From contig NZ_JAFCLG010000003.1 in the NCBI RefSeq assembly GCF_018129685.1, positions 310,001 through 374,000 of the forward strand: a DNA stretch of 64,000 nt. The letters are read 5' to 3'. The DNA is from Bradyrhizobium manausense. GTDB lineage: Bacteria; Pseudomonadota; Alphaproteobacteria; Rhizobiales; Xanthobacteraceae. Below the pieces are notes generated by a model. The model did no database searches, had not been told where the DNA came from, and saw nothing but the letters and a program-made list of their open reading frames with translations. Below, piece after piece: positions 43,899-52,235 of the stretch (position 1 is the first letter of the stretch; each line of letters starts with the position of its first letter). The translations under genes and the position numbers were made by a program.

Positions 43899-44755
43899 TC
43901 AAAGCCTTCATCGCCTCTTTCACCCAGCAGGAAGACCTCAACTTCCTGTTGACCAACCGCATCCCCCGCGCGGCGCTGACCCGCTTCATGGGCTGGTTTT
44001 CCAAGATCGAGAACCCGCTGGTGCGTGACGGCTCCATCGCGCTGTGGAAGCTGTTCTCCGACCTCGATCTGTCGGAGGCGAAGAAGGACCATTTCAGGAG
44101 CCTGCACGACTGCTTTACCCGGGAACTCAAACCGGGCCTGCGGCCATTCGATCCGGATGCTGCCGTGGTTGCCAGCCCCTCGGACGGTATCGTCGGTGCT
44201 CACGGCCGGATCGCCGACACCGAGCTGTTCCAGGTCAAGGGGGCGCCCTATTCGTTGCTCGACCTGCTTGGCGACCCCGCGCTGGTCGAGCAGCATCGCA
44301 ACGGCAGCTTCGTGACCCTGCGGCTGACCTCGAGCATGTATCACCGCTTCCATGCGCCGTACGACGCGCATATCGAGCGCGTCACGCTGATCCATGGCGA
44401 CGTCTGGAACGTCAACCCGATCGCACTGAAGCGGGTCGAACGCCTGTTCTGCAAGAACGAGCGCGCGGTGATCCGCACGCATCTGGCGACCGGCGAGGCC
44501 GTGACACTGGTGCCGGTGGCGGCGATCCTGGTTGCGAGCATCCGGCTTCACTTCCTCGACATGGTGTTGAACGCACAGACGAAGGGGCCGGTCAATTTCC
44601 CCTGCGATGTCAACGTGACCAAGGGCGAGGAGCTCGGCTGGTTCGAGCACGGCTCGACCATCATCATCCTTGCGCCGGGTGACTTTTCGTTCTGCGATGG
44701 CATTGCCGAGGGGACGCGTATCCAGGCAGGGCAAGCCTTGCTTTGCAGGAAGTAG
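43892..44755 (+). CDS. psd: Phosphatidylserine decarboxylase-type protein
   Basis: 287 residues, the class I proenzyme layout. The pyruvoyl-forming GST is present in FEHGSTIIILAP near residue 251 (HGST instead of LGST), the aspartate of ASPSDGIVGAHG and the histidine of SSMYHRFHAPYD are conserved, and the cleavage would give a large beta and a small alpha chain. The reaction makes phosphatidylethanolamine from phosphatidylserine at the inner membrane. It starts 36 bp from the divergent aminotransferase. No clear ribosome binding site is visible. It may be a second, specialised Psd. Confidence 0.85.
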   Translation: MTVKAFIASFTQQEDLNFLLTNRIPRAALTRFMGWFSKIENPLVRDGSIALWKLFSDLDLSEAKKDHFRSLHDCFTRELKPGLRPFDPDAAVVASPSDGIVGAHGRIADTELFQVKGAPYSLLDLLGDPALVEQHRNGSFVTLRLTSSMYHRFHAPYDAHIERVTLIHGDVWNVNPIALKRVERLFCKNERAVIRTHLATGEAVTLVPVAAILVASIRLHFLDMVLNAQTKGPVNFPCDVNVTKGEELGWFEHGSTIIILAPGDFSFCDGIAEGTRIQAGQALLCRK

Positions 44756-44821
44756 TCTTCATTCCGCCGCGTCGGGCGTCTATATCTTCGGCGGGGACCA
44801 GACGAGACGACGGGACTTGTG

Positions 44822-45391
44822 ATGGCGCGGGCGCCGGTACTGGCGGCGGGTGGTATTGTGCTGCGGCGTGGCGACACGCCGCTGATGGCTATCGTGCGTC
44901 AGCGCAAGCGCAATGAATGGGTCTTGCCCAAGGGCAAGCTCGACGACGGCGAAACGCCGAAGGAGGCCGCACACCGCGAGGTGCTCGAGGAGACCGGCCA
45001 CGACGTCGCCATCCACGAATTTCTGGGCACGCTCGTGTACCAGTCGGGCGGGCGCTCCAAAGTCGTGCATTTCTGGCGGATGGAGGCTGAGGGTGGTCCC
45101 GTCCGCAAGCTGATGAACGACGTCAAGGCGGTCGACTGGGTGACGCTGGACGACGCGCTCGCGCGCCTGTCGCGCGAATATGAGCGCGCCTTCCTCACCC
45201 AGGTCGGCCCTATCGCGATCGCCGCGGCGGGCCTCGCCACGTCACCCGCGCCGGAGCCTACGCCCACGCTGGCGGCCAACGATATCGATGCGGCCTTGCA
45301 GACTCTGACACCGGCCGAGGCCGCGTCCGTCGACGCATTCCGGCATGGCCTGTTGCAGAAGGTTAGAGCCTGGCTGCGCGGCGAGGCGTGA
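44822..45391 (+). CDS. NUDIX hydrolase
   Basis: 189 residues from the ATG at 44822; a GTG directly before it at 44819 is an alternative. The NUDIX box is complete: GKLDDGETPKEAAHREVLEETG, ending GHDV. The domain hydrolyses nucleoside-diphosphate-linked substrates with Mg2+. The arrangement ILRRGDTPLMAIVRQRKRNEWVLPKG and the C-terminal helical extension (about 120-189) resemble bacterial diphosphoinositol-polyphosphate phosphohydrolase-like members, but the substrate is open. It follows psd by 66 bp. Confidence 0.9.
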   Translation: MARAPVLAAGGIVLRRGDTPLMAIVRQRKRNEWVLPKGKLDDGETPKEAAHREVLEETGHDVAIHEFLGTLVYQSGGRSKVVHFWRMEAEGGPVRKLMNDVKAVDWVTLDDALARLSREYERAFLTQVGPIAIAAAGLATSPAPEPTPTLAANDIDAALQTLTPAEAASVDAFRHGLLQKVRAWLRGEA

Positions 45392-45465
45392 GCGCTCATC
45401 GCGCGCCACTCACAGTCGCATCCTCGCGTTGATGCGAACGGAGCGGAGCGCGCTCTCTCTCCGCA

Positions 45466-45545
45466 GTCATTGCGAGCGCAGCGAAGCAATCCAGTCTGCC
45501 TCCGCGGAAACAGTCTGGATTGCTTCGCTGCGCTCGCAATGACGG
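45466..45545. repeat. Palindromic intergenic repeat, family B
   Basis: GTCATTGCGAGCGCAGCG...CAATCCAG and CTGGATTGCTTCGCTGCGC...CGCAATGACGG arms, nearly identical to 10769-10849. Confidence 0.85.
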
Positions 45546-45595
45546 ATGAGAGAGCGGAGGATGCGCCCAGCGACGGTGCCGGCAGGCTCAACGAT

Positions 45596-47059
45596 CTACC
45601 GCTTCTTCTTTTCCTTCGGCGCCGGCGGAGGCTTACGCGGCGCGGCTGGGCGTTGAGCGCCGGGCAGGCGTTGCTGGACACCGGGCTGGCGCGGTGCGGC
45701 GCCTTGTTGCGGCTGGACCGTCGGCTGCGTGCCGGGTTGCAATCCCGTGCGCGGCGATTGCGGTTGTGACGTCGTGCCCGGCGGAGGCACGACGGCGCCA
45801 GGCGCTTGCGGAGATTGTCCGTTGCGCTGTGGCTGTCGCTGCGGCGCAGCCCCGGGCTGCGTGCCTTGTCCGGTGCGCGGCTGGGCGGCCGGCTGCCCGG
45901 TGCCTTGCTGGCCCGGCTGCCGCTGACCTTGACCCAGACCCTGGCCCGTGCGTGGCGTGCCCGGCTGCGCGGCGCCGCCTTGTCCTTGTCCCTGGCGCTG
46001 CGGCGTCTGCTGACCTTGACGGTTGGGCGCGCCCGGTTGCTGGCTTGGCTGCTGCTGACCCGGACGGTTGTTCTGCCCCGGCTGGCCATTCGGCCGCTGC
46101 GGCTGCTGCTGGGTCGGCGCCGGGTTCGGACGCAATGGCTGTTGCTGCGGCGGCTGCGCCGGGCGAGGAATGCGGCTGCTGGCTGCCGGGTTGGCACGGC
46201 GGAAGTCGCGCTGCTCGGTGACGATCTGGCGGCCGGTGGTCTGCGCCGCATGCACCTGGCTGACGATACCGCGGTCGCGCGCGAGCTGCTGCGGCGGGAT
46301 GGTGATCGGCACCGCGGCAAAGCGCGGACCGCCCGGCCCAGCCGTACCCGGCCGAATCGCAAAGCCGCTCGATCCTTGCGTCAGCGCGCCGAGCCGCGTG
46401 CCGCTGGCGCGGTCGTTGACGTCGATATGACCGACCCGGCCGTCCGGGTCGGGATAGAGCTTGATGTTGACGTTGCCGGCGTTGCTCGCGGCCGCGCCGC
46501 CCGCGGGCACGTCGACGACGCCGGTGGTGCCGCGGATCCCGAGCGTCGCGGTCGGGGTCGCAATCTTCATGTCGCCGGTTTTCGCCACTGCCGCTGCGAC
46601 GAAGGCGACCGTGCCCTTGCCGATGTCGAAGATCGCCGAATTCTGCTGGCCACCGTCCTCATAGACGTAGTTGTCGATGGTGATCTTGGCGCTGGCGGAG
46701 AGATTGAACGTGGTGGCGTCGTTGAAGGTGATGCCGAGCGAGGAGTTCGAGGACGTCTGCACGACGTCGTTGAGATAGATGTCGTCGCGCACCTTCAGGG
46801 GATAGGAATTCTTGTCGCGAACCACGGTCGCGATGCCCGTCACGGTCGCGACGTTGCCGATGGGCTCGACGGCGGTGGCTTGCGCATCCGCGGCCGGCGT
46901 CGGCGAAGCTGACGGAGTCGCGGAAGGTGCGGGCGTTGCCTGTGCCTGCGGCTGGGCCTGGGCGAGCTCAATCGCGTCGGACGCGCATGCATTGTCCGCG
47001 CCGGCCAGCGGCAGCGCCAGCAACGGCAAAGCTAACACGAAGCGGCGCCAAGCCACCAT
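45596..47059 (-). CDS. Secreted FecR-domain protein with long Gln/Pro/Gly-rich tail
   Basis: 487 residues from the ATG at 47059; a longer frame opens with TTG at 47113. A signal peptide ends near DNACAS. A FecR-like domain (about residues 75-230) has IGNVATVTGIATVVRDKNSYPLKVRDDIYLNDVVQTSSNSSLGITFND, an iron-sensing and anti-sigma domain fold that in other proteins is simply a periplasmic beta domain. The last 200 residues are Gln, Pro, Gly and Arg rich with PGQ-type repeats, ending in a lysine cluster. The function is unknown; an extracellular or adhesin-like role is possible. Confidence 0.8.
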   Translation of the reverse strand: MVAWRRFVLALPLLALPLAGADNACASDAIELAQAQPQAQATPAPSATPSASPTPAADAQATAVEPIGNVATVTGIATVVRDKNSYPLKVRDDIYLNDVVQTSSNSSLGITFNDATTFNLSASAKITIDNYVYEDGGQQNSAIFDIGKGTVAFVAAAVAKTGDMKIATPTATLGIRGTTGVVDVPAGGAAASNAGNVNIKLYPDPDGRVGHIDVNDRASGTRLGALTQGSSGFAIRPGTAGPGGPRFAAVPITIPPQQLARDRGIVSQVHAAQTTGRQIVTEQRDFRRANPAASSRIPRPAQPPQQQPLRPNPAPTQQQPQRPNGQPGQNNRPGQQQPSQQPGAPNRQGQQTPQRQGQGQGGAAQPGTPRTGQGLGQGQRQPGQQGTGQPAAQPRTGQGTQPGAAPQRQPQRNGQSPQAPGAVVPPPGTTSQPQSPRTGLQPGTQPTVQPQQGAAPRQPGVQQRLPGAQRPAAPRKPPPAPKEKKKR

Positions 47060-47192
47060 CAAAGCCACAATGAGGTCCCGGTGAGAGCGCGAGGCAGGAT
47101 CGACCGATTTCAACCGGAGCCGGCTGAACGGCGGATGAACATCTTTCGCAGGGGACAGTCAAACGTTCTCATGCCGTCAGATATCTCCACAG

Positions 47193-47278
47193 CGTCATGG
47201 CCGGGCTTGTCCCGGCCATCCACGCCTTGTTGTGCATGACGAAGAACGTGGATGCCCGGGACAAGCCCGGGCATGACA
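47193..47278. repeat. Palindromic intergenic repeat, family A
   Basis: CGTCATGGCCGGGCTTGTCCCGGCCATCCACG and CGTGGATGCCCGGGACAAGCCCGGGCATGAC arms; each arm is itself a perfect hairpin around the CTTG/CAAG centre. Confidence 0.85.
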
Positions 47279-47306
47279 AGGATTGTGTCTGTTTCCGCTC
47301 CGGGCG

Positions 47307-48071
47307 TCAGCCGACCCGCTTCCAGGTCTGGCCGCCGCAGAACATTCCGCCGAAGGCGCAGCCCTGCACGCGCATCGCGTTCGGCCCCTTCATGGCGATC
47401 GTCGAATCGTAGTTGCGGCCGGAATTGGGGTCGTGGATGCGGCCGCTCCATTTGCCGCCGTCGGGCTTCATGTTGATCAGGATCTGCTCGTTGGTCTTCT
47501 CGGCGTAGCCGCAGAGATTGGTGCCGCATTGCTCGACGCGAACGTTGCCCTTGTTCTCTTCGGTCGCCCACACGCCGATCGGCGTGCTCGCGGCCTGGAC
47601 GGGTGTGACGGGCGCCGGCGCAGCAGGAGCTGTGGCAACCGGTGCGGGCGCGGTCACCGGAGCAGGCGGCGCGACGGGCGCAGGCTGAGTGGTCGTGTCG
47701 GCGGACGGCGCAGCTGCAACGGTCGGGGCGGCGGGCGGAGCAGCGGGTGCGGCTGGCGCGGTGACAAGCGCCGGCACCTGCTGCACGGGCGGCTGCTGCA
47801 CCGGAGGCGGCGCGGGCTGCGCTGATGTCGTGCTCGGCGTGGTGTTGTCATCGTCCTTGGAGCCAAGGCCGTTGAGGTTGATGTTGTTCAGCTTGATCGG
47901 CTTGCTCGACAGGCCCGGCGCCACGATGGTGACGCAATCGAGCGATGCGCAGTTGCGCGGCGTCTCGATGCGGATGTTCTGGCCTTCGATCTGGAAGGAG
48001 ATCGAATTGCCGGCATGCGCGACGGCGGTCGAGGCGAGGAAGAGAGCGGCGGCGATGGTGAGCTTGTTCAT
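47307..48071 (-). CDS. Secreted DUF2147 protein with Pro/Ala-rich linker
   Basis: 254 residues from the ATG at 48071 (GAGGTTGTC upstream). The signal peptide ends near VAHAGN. The first part (about 20-75) has a cysteine pair, SLDCVTIVAPGLSSKPIKLNNINL. A Pro/Ala/Val linker (about 80-165) leads to a C-terminal DUF2147 domain with IGVWATEENKGNVRVEQCGTNLCGYAE, KPDGGKWSGRIHDPNSGRNYDSTIAMKGPN, and CAFGGMFCGGQTWKR. DUF2147 is an envelope family of unknown ligand. Confidence 0.85.
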   Translation of the reverse strand: MNKLTIAAALFLASTAVAHAGNSISFQIEGQNIRIETPRNCASLDCVTIVAPGLSSKPIKLNNINLNGLGSKDDDNTTPSTTSAQPAPPPVQQPPVQQVPALVTAPAAPAAPPAAPTVAAAPSADTTTQPAPVAPPAPVTAPAPVATAPAAPAPVTPVQAASTPIGVWATEENKGNVRVEQCGTNLCGYAEKTNEQILINMKPDGGKWSGRIHDPNSGRNYDSTIAMKGPNAMRVQGCAFGGMFCGGQTWKRVG

Positions 48072-48324
48072 GACAACCTCCGAATTGTGTGGGTCCCGAG
48101 ATGGACTGAAGTCGGCGCTGGACCGGATGTGGTTCGACCCTATGCCTGACGGCTTCGGCTCTCTGTGATGGACGTCACAACGGCCACCTCGATCCGCCGG
48201 AGCGGCTGCCCAGACAAGGGAAGACGGAAACCAGTCGTTTCCCTGTCGAATTTGTAATCCGCTCCCACCGAACCCGCATTCGCCCTGCGCGCGACCGATG
48301 GCCGACGGCGCAAGGAGATTGCAC

Positions 48325-48693
48325 ATGAAACGTCCTGGAAAGAGTCTTGGAAAGAGTCTTGGCCAATGTGTTGGCCTCATCGCAGCGCTGCTGATCGGCA
48401 GCGCGATCTCGGCCCGCGCCGACACCGATATCTGGACCAATGTTCTGAAACAGAAGCGCGGCGACGACGCGCTGAAGATCGACGGCTCCTTCTGCGACGC
48501 GCAGTTGGGTGCACCAAAGAACGGCACGCCGACATCGGCGGAGTACAAGCGCTGCATGCGTGCTCGCGGATGGCGCTTCAACTATACACGTCACGAGAAG
48601 GACGATCGCTATCCCGATCCTGACAATCCCGGCATGATGTGCCGCAGCTTCAAGATCGGCGGCATCACCGGATCGGACTGCTCGAACTACTGA
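48325..48693 (+). CDS. Small secreted protein, four cysteines
   Basis: 122 residues from the ATG at 48325, with CAAGGAGATT upstream. A signal peptide runs to about ISARAD. The mature part has [29 protein letters not shown] and [10 protein letters not shown] plus a final GSDCSNY; the four cysteines probably pair. The leader region contains a short tandem duplication (GGAAAGAGTCTT twice). Function is unknown. Confidence 0.7.
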   Translation: MKRPGKSLGKSLGQCVGLIAALLIGSAISARADTDIWTNVLKQKRGDDALKIDGSFCDAQLGAPKNGTPTSAEYKRCMRARGWRFNYTRHEKDDRYPDPDNPGMMCRSFKIGGITGSDCSNY

Positions 48694-48799
48694 TGGCACT
48701 CGCCACCACCGCGACGGGCTGCGCGCGGCCGGCATGGTTAAGGAAGGCTGAAATCGACACGTTGAAGAGTCTTTAAGCAAATTCACCGAACGTGCGCGC

Positions 48800-49996
48800 A
48801 TGACGCGCGGAGTTCGTTTGTATCTCGTCGGCTCCATCGTCCTCGTTTCGCTCGCGGGTTGCGGACGCGGCTTTTTCCAGGCCGAACGTGAACCGTGGCG
48901 AGCCGAGGCCGAAGCGGCGTGCCTGAAATCGGGCGCCGTGAAAGAGAGTGCCGACATCGTCCGGATCGATCCGATCTCCGGCCCCGGCATGTGCGGCGCC
49001 GAGTTCCCGCTGAAGGTTGCTGCGATCGGCGATCCCTCCGGAAGCTACGGTTTCGCCGATGAAGAGCTGCGGCCGCCCGGCAATGTCGGCAACCAGCCGC
49101 GCTGGCCGGTGAGCCAGCGGCAATCGAACTATCCGGCCTCCAATTATCCGCAGCGGTCGAATTATCCCGAGAGCGCGGTGCGCCAGCCTGCCGGCTATGG
49201 GGCATCTTCAGGCCCGGTGTCGCTGAGCGCGCCCGGCGTTGCGCCACAGGAAGACGAGATCGACCTGCCGCCTGAGGGCACCGATGCCGCTGGCGCCTCA
49301 CGCTACATGAATGCGCCGAGCTATCCGGCGCGGCAGACGGCGCCGTATTCGCAGGCGCCCGCGCAACAGCCGTTGCCGCGGCTGGGTCCTGCGCAGGGCG
49401 ATCCCGTCACCGCCGTCGGTCCGGTCGCGGTGAAGCCGACGGCGACGCTGGCCTGTCCGATCGTGTCCGAGCTCGACCGCTGGTTCGCCGACAGCGTGCA
49501 GCCGTCTGCGATGCGCTGGTTCGGGGCCCGCGTGGTCGAGATCAAGCAGATCTCCGCTTATTCCTGCCGCGGCATGAACGGCAACCCGCATGCCCATATC
49601 TCCGAGCACGCCTTCGGCAACGCGCTCGACATCGCCGCCTTCACGCTTGCCGACGGCCGCCGCATCACGGTGAAGGACGGCTGGCGCGGCATGCCGGAAG
49701 AGCAGGGCTTTCTGCGCGACGTCCAGTCCGGCGCGTGCGCGCATTTCACCACGGTGCTGGCGCCGGGCTCGAACGTCTATCACTACGATCACATCCACGT
49801 CGATCTGATGCGTCGCGCCAGCCGCCGCCTGATCTGCCAGCCCGCCGCGGTTTCCGGAGAAGAGGTTGCCGCGCGCGCGGGTGGCCGCAGTCCCTACGCC
49901 AATTCGCGTGATCCCTACGTCACCGGCGCGCTCGGTGCGCGCAAGGGCGGCAAGCACGAGAAGATCAACGAGGAAGACGAGTTCTCGGACGACTAG
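48800..49996 (+). CDS. Extensin-like C-terminal domain lipoprotein
   Basis: 398 residues. A lipobox LAGC (residues about 18-21) marks a lipoprotein, so the protein should be anchored to the inner or outer membrane. The middle (about 90-210) is a proline/tyrosine/serine-rich linker with NYP repeats. The C-terminal domain has CPIVSELDRWFADSVQPSAMRWFGARVVEIKQISAYSCRGMNG, HISEHAFGNALDIAAF and HYDHIHVDLM, matching extensin-like_C, which resembles a D,D-peptidase/LAS metallopeptidase with histidine and aspartate zinc ligands. Peptidoglycan processing is the likely role. Confidence 0.88.
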   Translation: MTRGVRLYLVGSIVLVSLAGCGRGFFQAEREPWRAEAEAACLKSGAVKESADIVRIDPISGPGMCGAEFPLKVAAIGDPSGSYGFADEELRPPGNVGNQPRWPVSQRQSNYPASNYPQRSNYPESAVRQPAGYGASSGPVSLSAPGVAPQEDEIDLPPEGTDAAGASRYMNAPSYPARQTAPYSQAPAQQPLPRLGPAQGDPVTAVGPVAVKPTATLACPIVSELDRWFADSVQPSAMRWFGARVVEIKQISAYSCRGMNGNPHAHISEHAFGNALDIAAFTLADGRRITVKDGWRGMPEEQGFLRDVQSGACAHFTTVLAPGSNVYHYDHIHVDLMRRASRRLICQPAAVSGEEVAARAGGRSPYANSRDPYVTGALGARKGGKHEKINEEDEFSDD

Positions 49997-50442
49997 CCTA
50001 GCGCGCGAAACCACCCGGTGCGCTGAAGTCGCCTCAGCAGAGTCAACGTCAGAGAAATCGTAGTGCATTTCCTGACCTGGCGCGCGCCTTCGCGCTCGCT
50101 TAGGGCTTGTGCTCGCACTTAGATCATTTCCAAATCGATCGACGCCGGCCACGGAGCGTTGCTTCATTGTCCTTTGCGAACGGCATCTTGTTGATCTTGC
50201 TGGGCAAGCCAGCTGATCCGTCCGGAATTGAAGCTGTCGCGTCAAGCTCCTCATTAGATGGATTCTAGCTGAGGCATGTTGTCTCAACTTCACTCGGCAG
50301 TCTATTTCCAAAGCCGAGCCGCGCAATTGCTCGCCGGGTGGCCAACCCGGGAGTGGGACTCTGCAGGGCTGAACAGACTTGCGTTCAGAGGGACGAATTT
50401 GCCGACAGCCGTCTGCGGATATCGATGAGGTATGGGAATTCG
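49997..50442. other. Non-coding upstream region of the hemP operon
   Basis: About 450 bp without a convincing frame. It holds the ICE-like motif at 50253-50269 and probably the promoter of hemP. I saw no terminator or riboswitch. Confidence 0.45.
50253..50269 (+). promoter_or_regulatory. Degenerate ICE/Irr-like box upstream of hemP
   Basis: ATTAGATGGATTCTAGC matches 10 of 14 fixed positions of TTTAGAA-N3-TTCTAAA, with the TTAGA and TTCTA cores intact. It lies 174 bp before the hemP start. Iron regulation is inferred from position and the nature of the operon. Confidence 0.4.
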
Positions 50443-50622
50443 ATGGTCGACAAATCGGGTGACGATGGCGGATCGGCCGCTGTGCCGCCTGCCGGGAGGG
50501 CGCCGCGAACGATCAGCAGCAGAGACCTCCTGGGGGACCAAAGGCTACTGGTGATCAGACACGAAGAGGAGATCTATCGGCTGCAGCTGACAGCTGCAGG
50601 CAAGCTCATTCTGACGAAATAG
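50443..50622 (+). CDS. hemP: HemP/HmuP hemin-uptake family protein
   Basis: 59 residues from the ATG at 50443. The family signature SRDLLGDQRLLVIRHEEEIYRLQLTAAGKLILTK covers residues 26-59, with the conserved GKLILTK end. HemP/HmuP proteins are small regulators or accessory factors of heme and iron uptake in rhizobia. An in-frame ATG at 50425 gives a slightly longer product. It heads the operon with OMP, FMN-binding, ApbE and membrane-heme-like genes. Confidence 0.85.
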   Translation: MVDKSGDDGGSAAVPPAGRAPRTISSRDLLGDQRLLVIRHEEEIYRLQLTAAGKLILTK

Positions 50623-50655
50623 CGGGCGAGAATTGGGGAATTCGAGCCCGCGCAA

Positions 50656-51765
50656 ATGGAACAGTCCAGTTTTCAGCCAGCCACCTCCGCCAGCGTGGAG
50701 GAAGCCAGCCACAAACAGAGGTCTTGGCACAAAGCCCAAAAGGGGGTGGCGATGGTTGGAAGAATCTATCTTTTTGCGTCCTGGTCGTTGGCGTTGCCAC
50801 GGGTCGGGGAACGAGGCGGCTCCGAAGTCGTGAGACGAGCGCCTACAGGCTGCAGCCGCGCGATCTGTGCGGGCGCGCTTGCGGCGATGCTGTCGCTAAC
50901 CGCTTCAGCCGCCTTCGCCGAAGAGTCCACGTTCGCCTTCGTCTACACCACCGATCTCCTCCCGCAGGGCGGCAAGGAGGTCGAGCAATGGGTGACATGG
51001 CGGCATCGGAAGAACAGTGGCACCTATGACCAGATCGAAGGGCGGACGGAGTTCGAATATGGTCTCGCCAGCAACCTGCAAGCCGCAATCTATCTCAACT
51101 ATGCCTGGACGCAGGCCTATCACAACGGTCCGTTCGGCGCGACGACACCACCGGAACAGTTTTCCGATTATGCGGCCGGCCCAGACGATTTCTTCAAGGC
51201 AAAGCGCTTCACCGGTGTCTCGGGCGAGTTGATTTACCGGATCCTCAGTCCCTACACCGACGGCATTGGGCTTGCGCTGTACACCGAGCCGACGGTGGGC
51301 CAGAATTTCTTCGAGCTGGAAAACAAGATCATCGTCCAGAAGAACTTCATGGACGATCTCCTGACCGTGGCGTTCAACTTCACCTGGGCGCCAGAATTCC
51401 GCAACACGCTGGCTGATCCCACTGATCCCACTTCTGCCAGAAGCTGGGGCATGGAGACCGATATCAATTTCGGTCTCGCGGTCTCCTACCGATTTATGCC
51501 GAACTGGTCGGCGGGCTTCGAATTCATCAACGAACACGAGGTCAATAGCTTTTGGTTCAATCACGAGTCGAACAACGGCTACTATCTCGGACCCACCTTG
51601 CACTATGGCGGCGAACGCTTCTTCTTGACCGCAACGGCGCTCTGGCAGATGCCTTGGGCAAGCAGTCATACGGACACAGTGCCGGGCACTCTGGTCAACG
51701 GTTACATCGGGGACAACGATTTCGAAAGATTCCGTTTCCGGATGAAGGCCGGCTACACGTTCTGA
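50656..51765 (+). CDS. Outer-membrane beta-barrel-like protein
   Basis: Up to 369 residues as read from the ATG at 50656; the signal peptide lies after a GTG at 50830 (RRAPTGCSRAICAGALAAML...AFAEE), so the real start may be there, giving 311 residues. The mature part has alternating beta patterns and ends in the aromatic residue Phe (MKAGYTF), as in outer-membrane barrels. Segments such as WVTWRHRKNSGTYDQIEGRTEFEYG and NYAWTQAYHN fit a DUF6662-like envelope protein. It is placed between hemP and the FMN-binding gene. It might be a channel or metal-binding barrel. Confidence 0.7.
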   Translation: MEQSSFQPATSASVEEASHKQRSWHKAQKGVAMVGRIYLFASWSLALPRVGERGGSEVVRRAPTGCSRAICAGALAAMLSLTASAAFAEESTFAFVYTTDLLPQGGKEVEQWVTWRHRKNSGTYDQIEGRTEFEYGLASNLQAAIYLNYAWTQAYHNGPFGATTPPEQFSDYAAGPDDFFKAKRFTGVSGELIYRILSPYTDGIGLALYTEPTVGQNFFELENKIIVQKNFMDDLLTVAFNFTWAPEFRNTLADPTDPTSARSWGMETDINFGLAVSYRFMPNWSAGFEFINEHEVNSFWFNHESNNGYYLGPTLHYGGERFFLTATALWQMPWASSHTDTVPGTLVNGYIGDNDFERFRFRMKAGYTF

Positions 51766-51776
51766 GGGGCTGAATC

Positions 51777-52235
51777 ATGAAAGCGAGTCATTGGGTTTGG
51801 CTTCCGGTCGCAGCGATTTCGACTTCGGCCTATGCCACGACGTATTTCACCGTCGAGCAAGCGCAGCGGGCGATCTTCCCGGGTGCCACGTTCACCAGCG
51901 CGGGCCAGCCGAACGTCTGGCGAACGTCCAACGGCGGCTTGTTCGTCGTCGAAAAGGTAGTCGGGAAACATGAGGACATTACCGTTGCCATCGGCACCAA
52001 CCCGAATGGAACCGTCAAGCAGATCGAGATCATGGACTACAGGGAATCCTACGGCTATGAGGTGCGCGACGCCTCCTGGCGCGCGCAGTTCGTCGGCAAG
52101 AGCGCGAACTCGCCATTGCAACTCGGCGCCGACATTAAGAACATCAGCGGCGCGACGCTGTCGTCAAAGCATATTTCCGACGGCGTCAAGCGGGTCTTGC
52201 AAAGATACCAGTCCAGCCTGAAGGGACATGGATGA
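51777..52235 (+). CDS. Secreted FMN-binding domain protein, flavinylation target
   Basis: 152 residues. The signal peptide ends near TSAYA. The FMN_bind domain ends with the flavinylation motif SGATLSS at residues 124-130, in which T127 is the predicted site where ApbE attaches FMN by phosphoester. The domain also has FVVEKVVGKHEDITVAIG and KQIEIMDYRESYGYEV. The overlap with the following apbE (ATGA) supports the pair. It likely carries electrons in the periplasm. Confidence 0.88.
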   Translation: MKASHWVWLPVAAISTSAYATTYFTVEQAQRAIFPGATFTSAGQPNVWRTSNGGLFVVEKVVGKHEDITVAIGTNPNGTVKQIEIMDYRESYGYEVRDASWRAQFVGKSANSPLQLGADIKNISGATLSSKHISDGVKRVLQRYQSSLKGHG

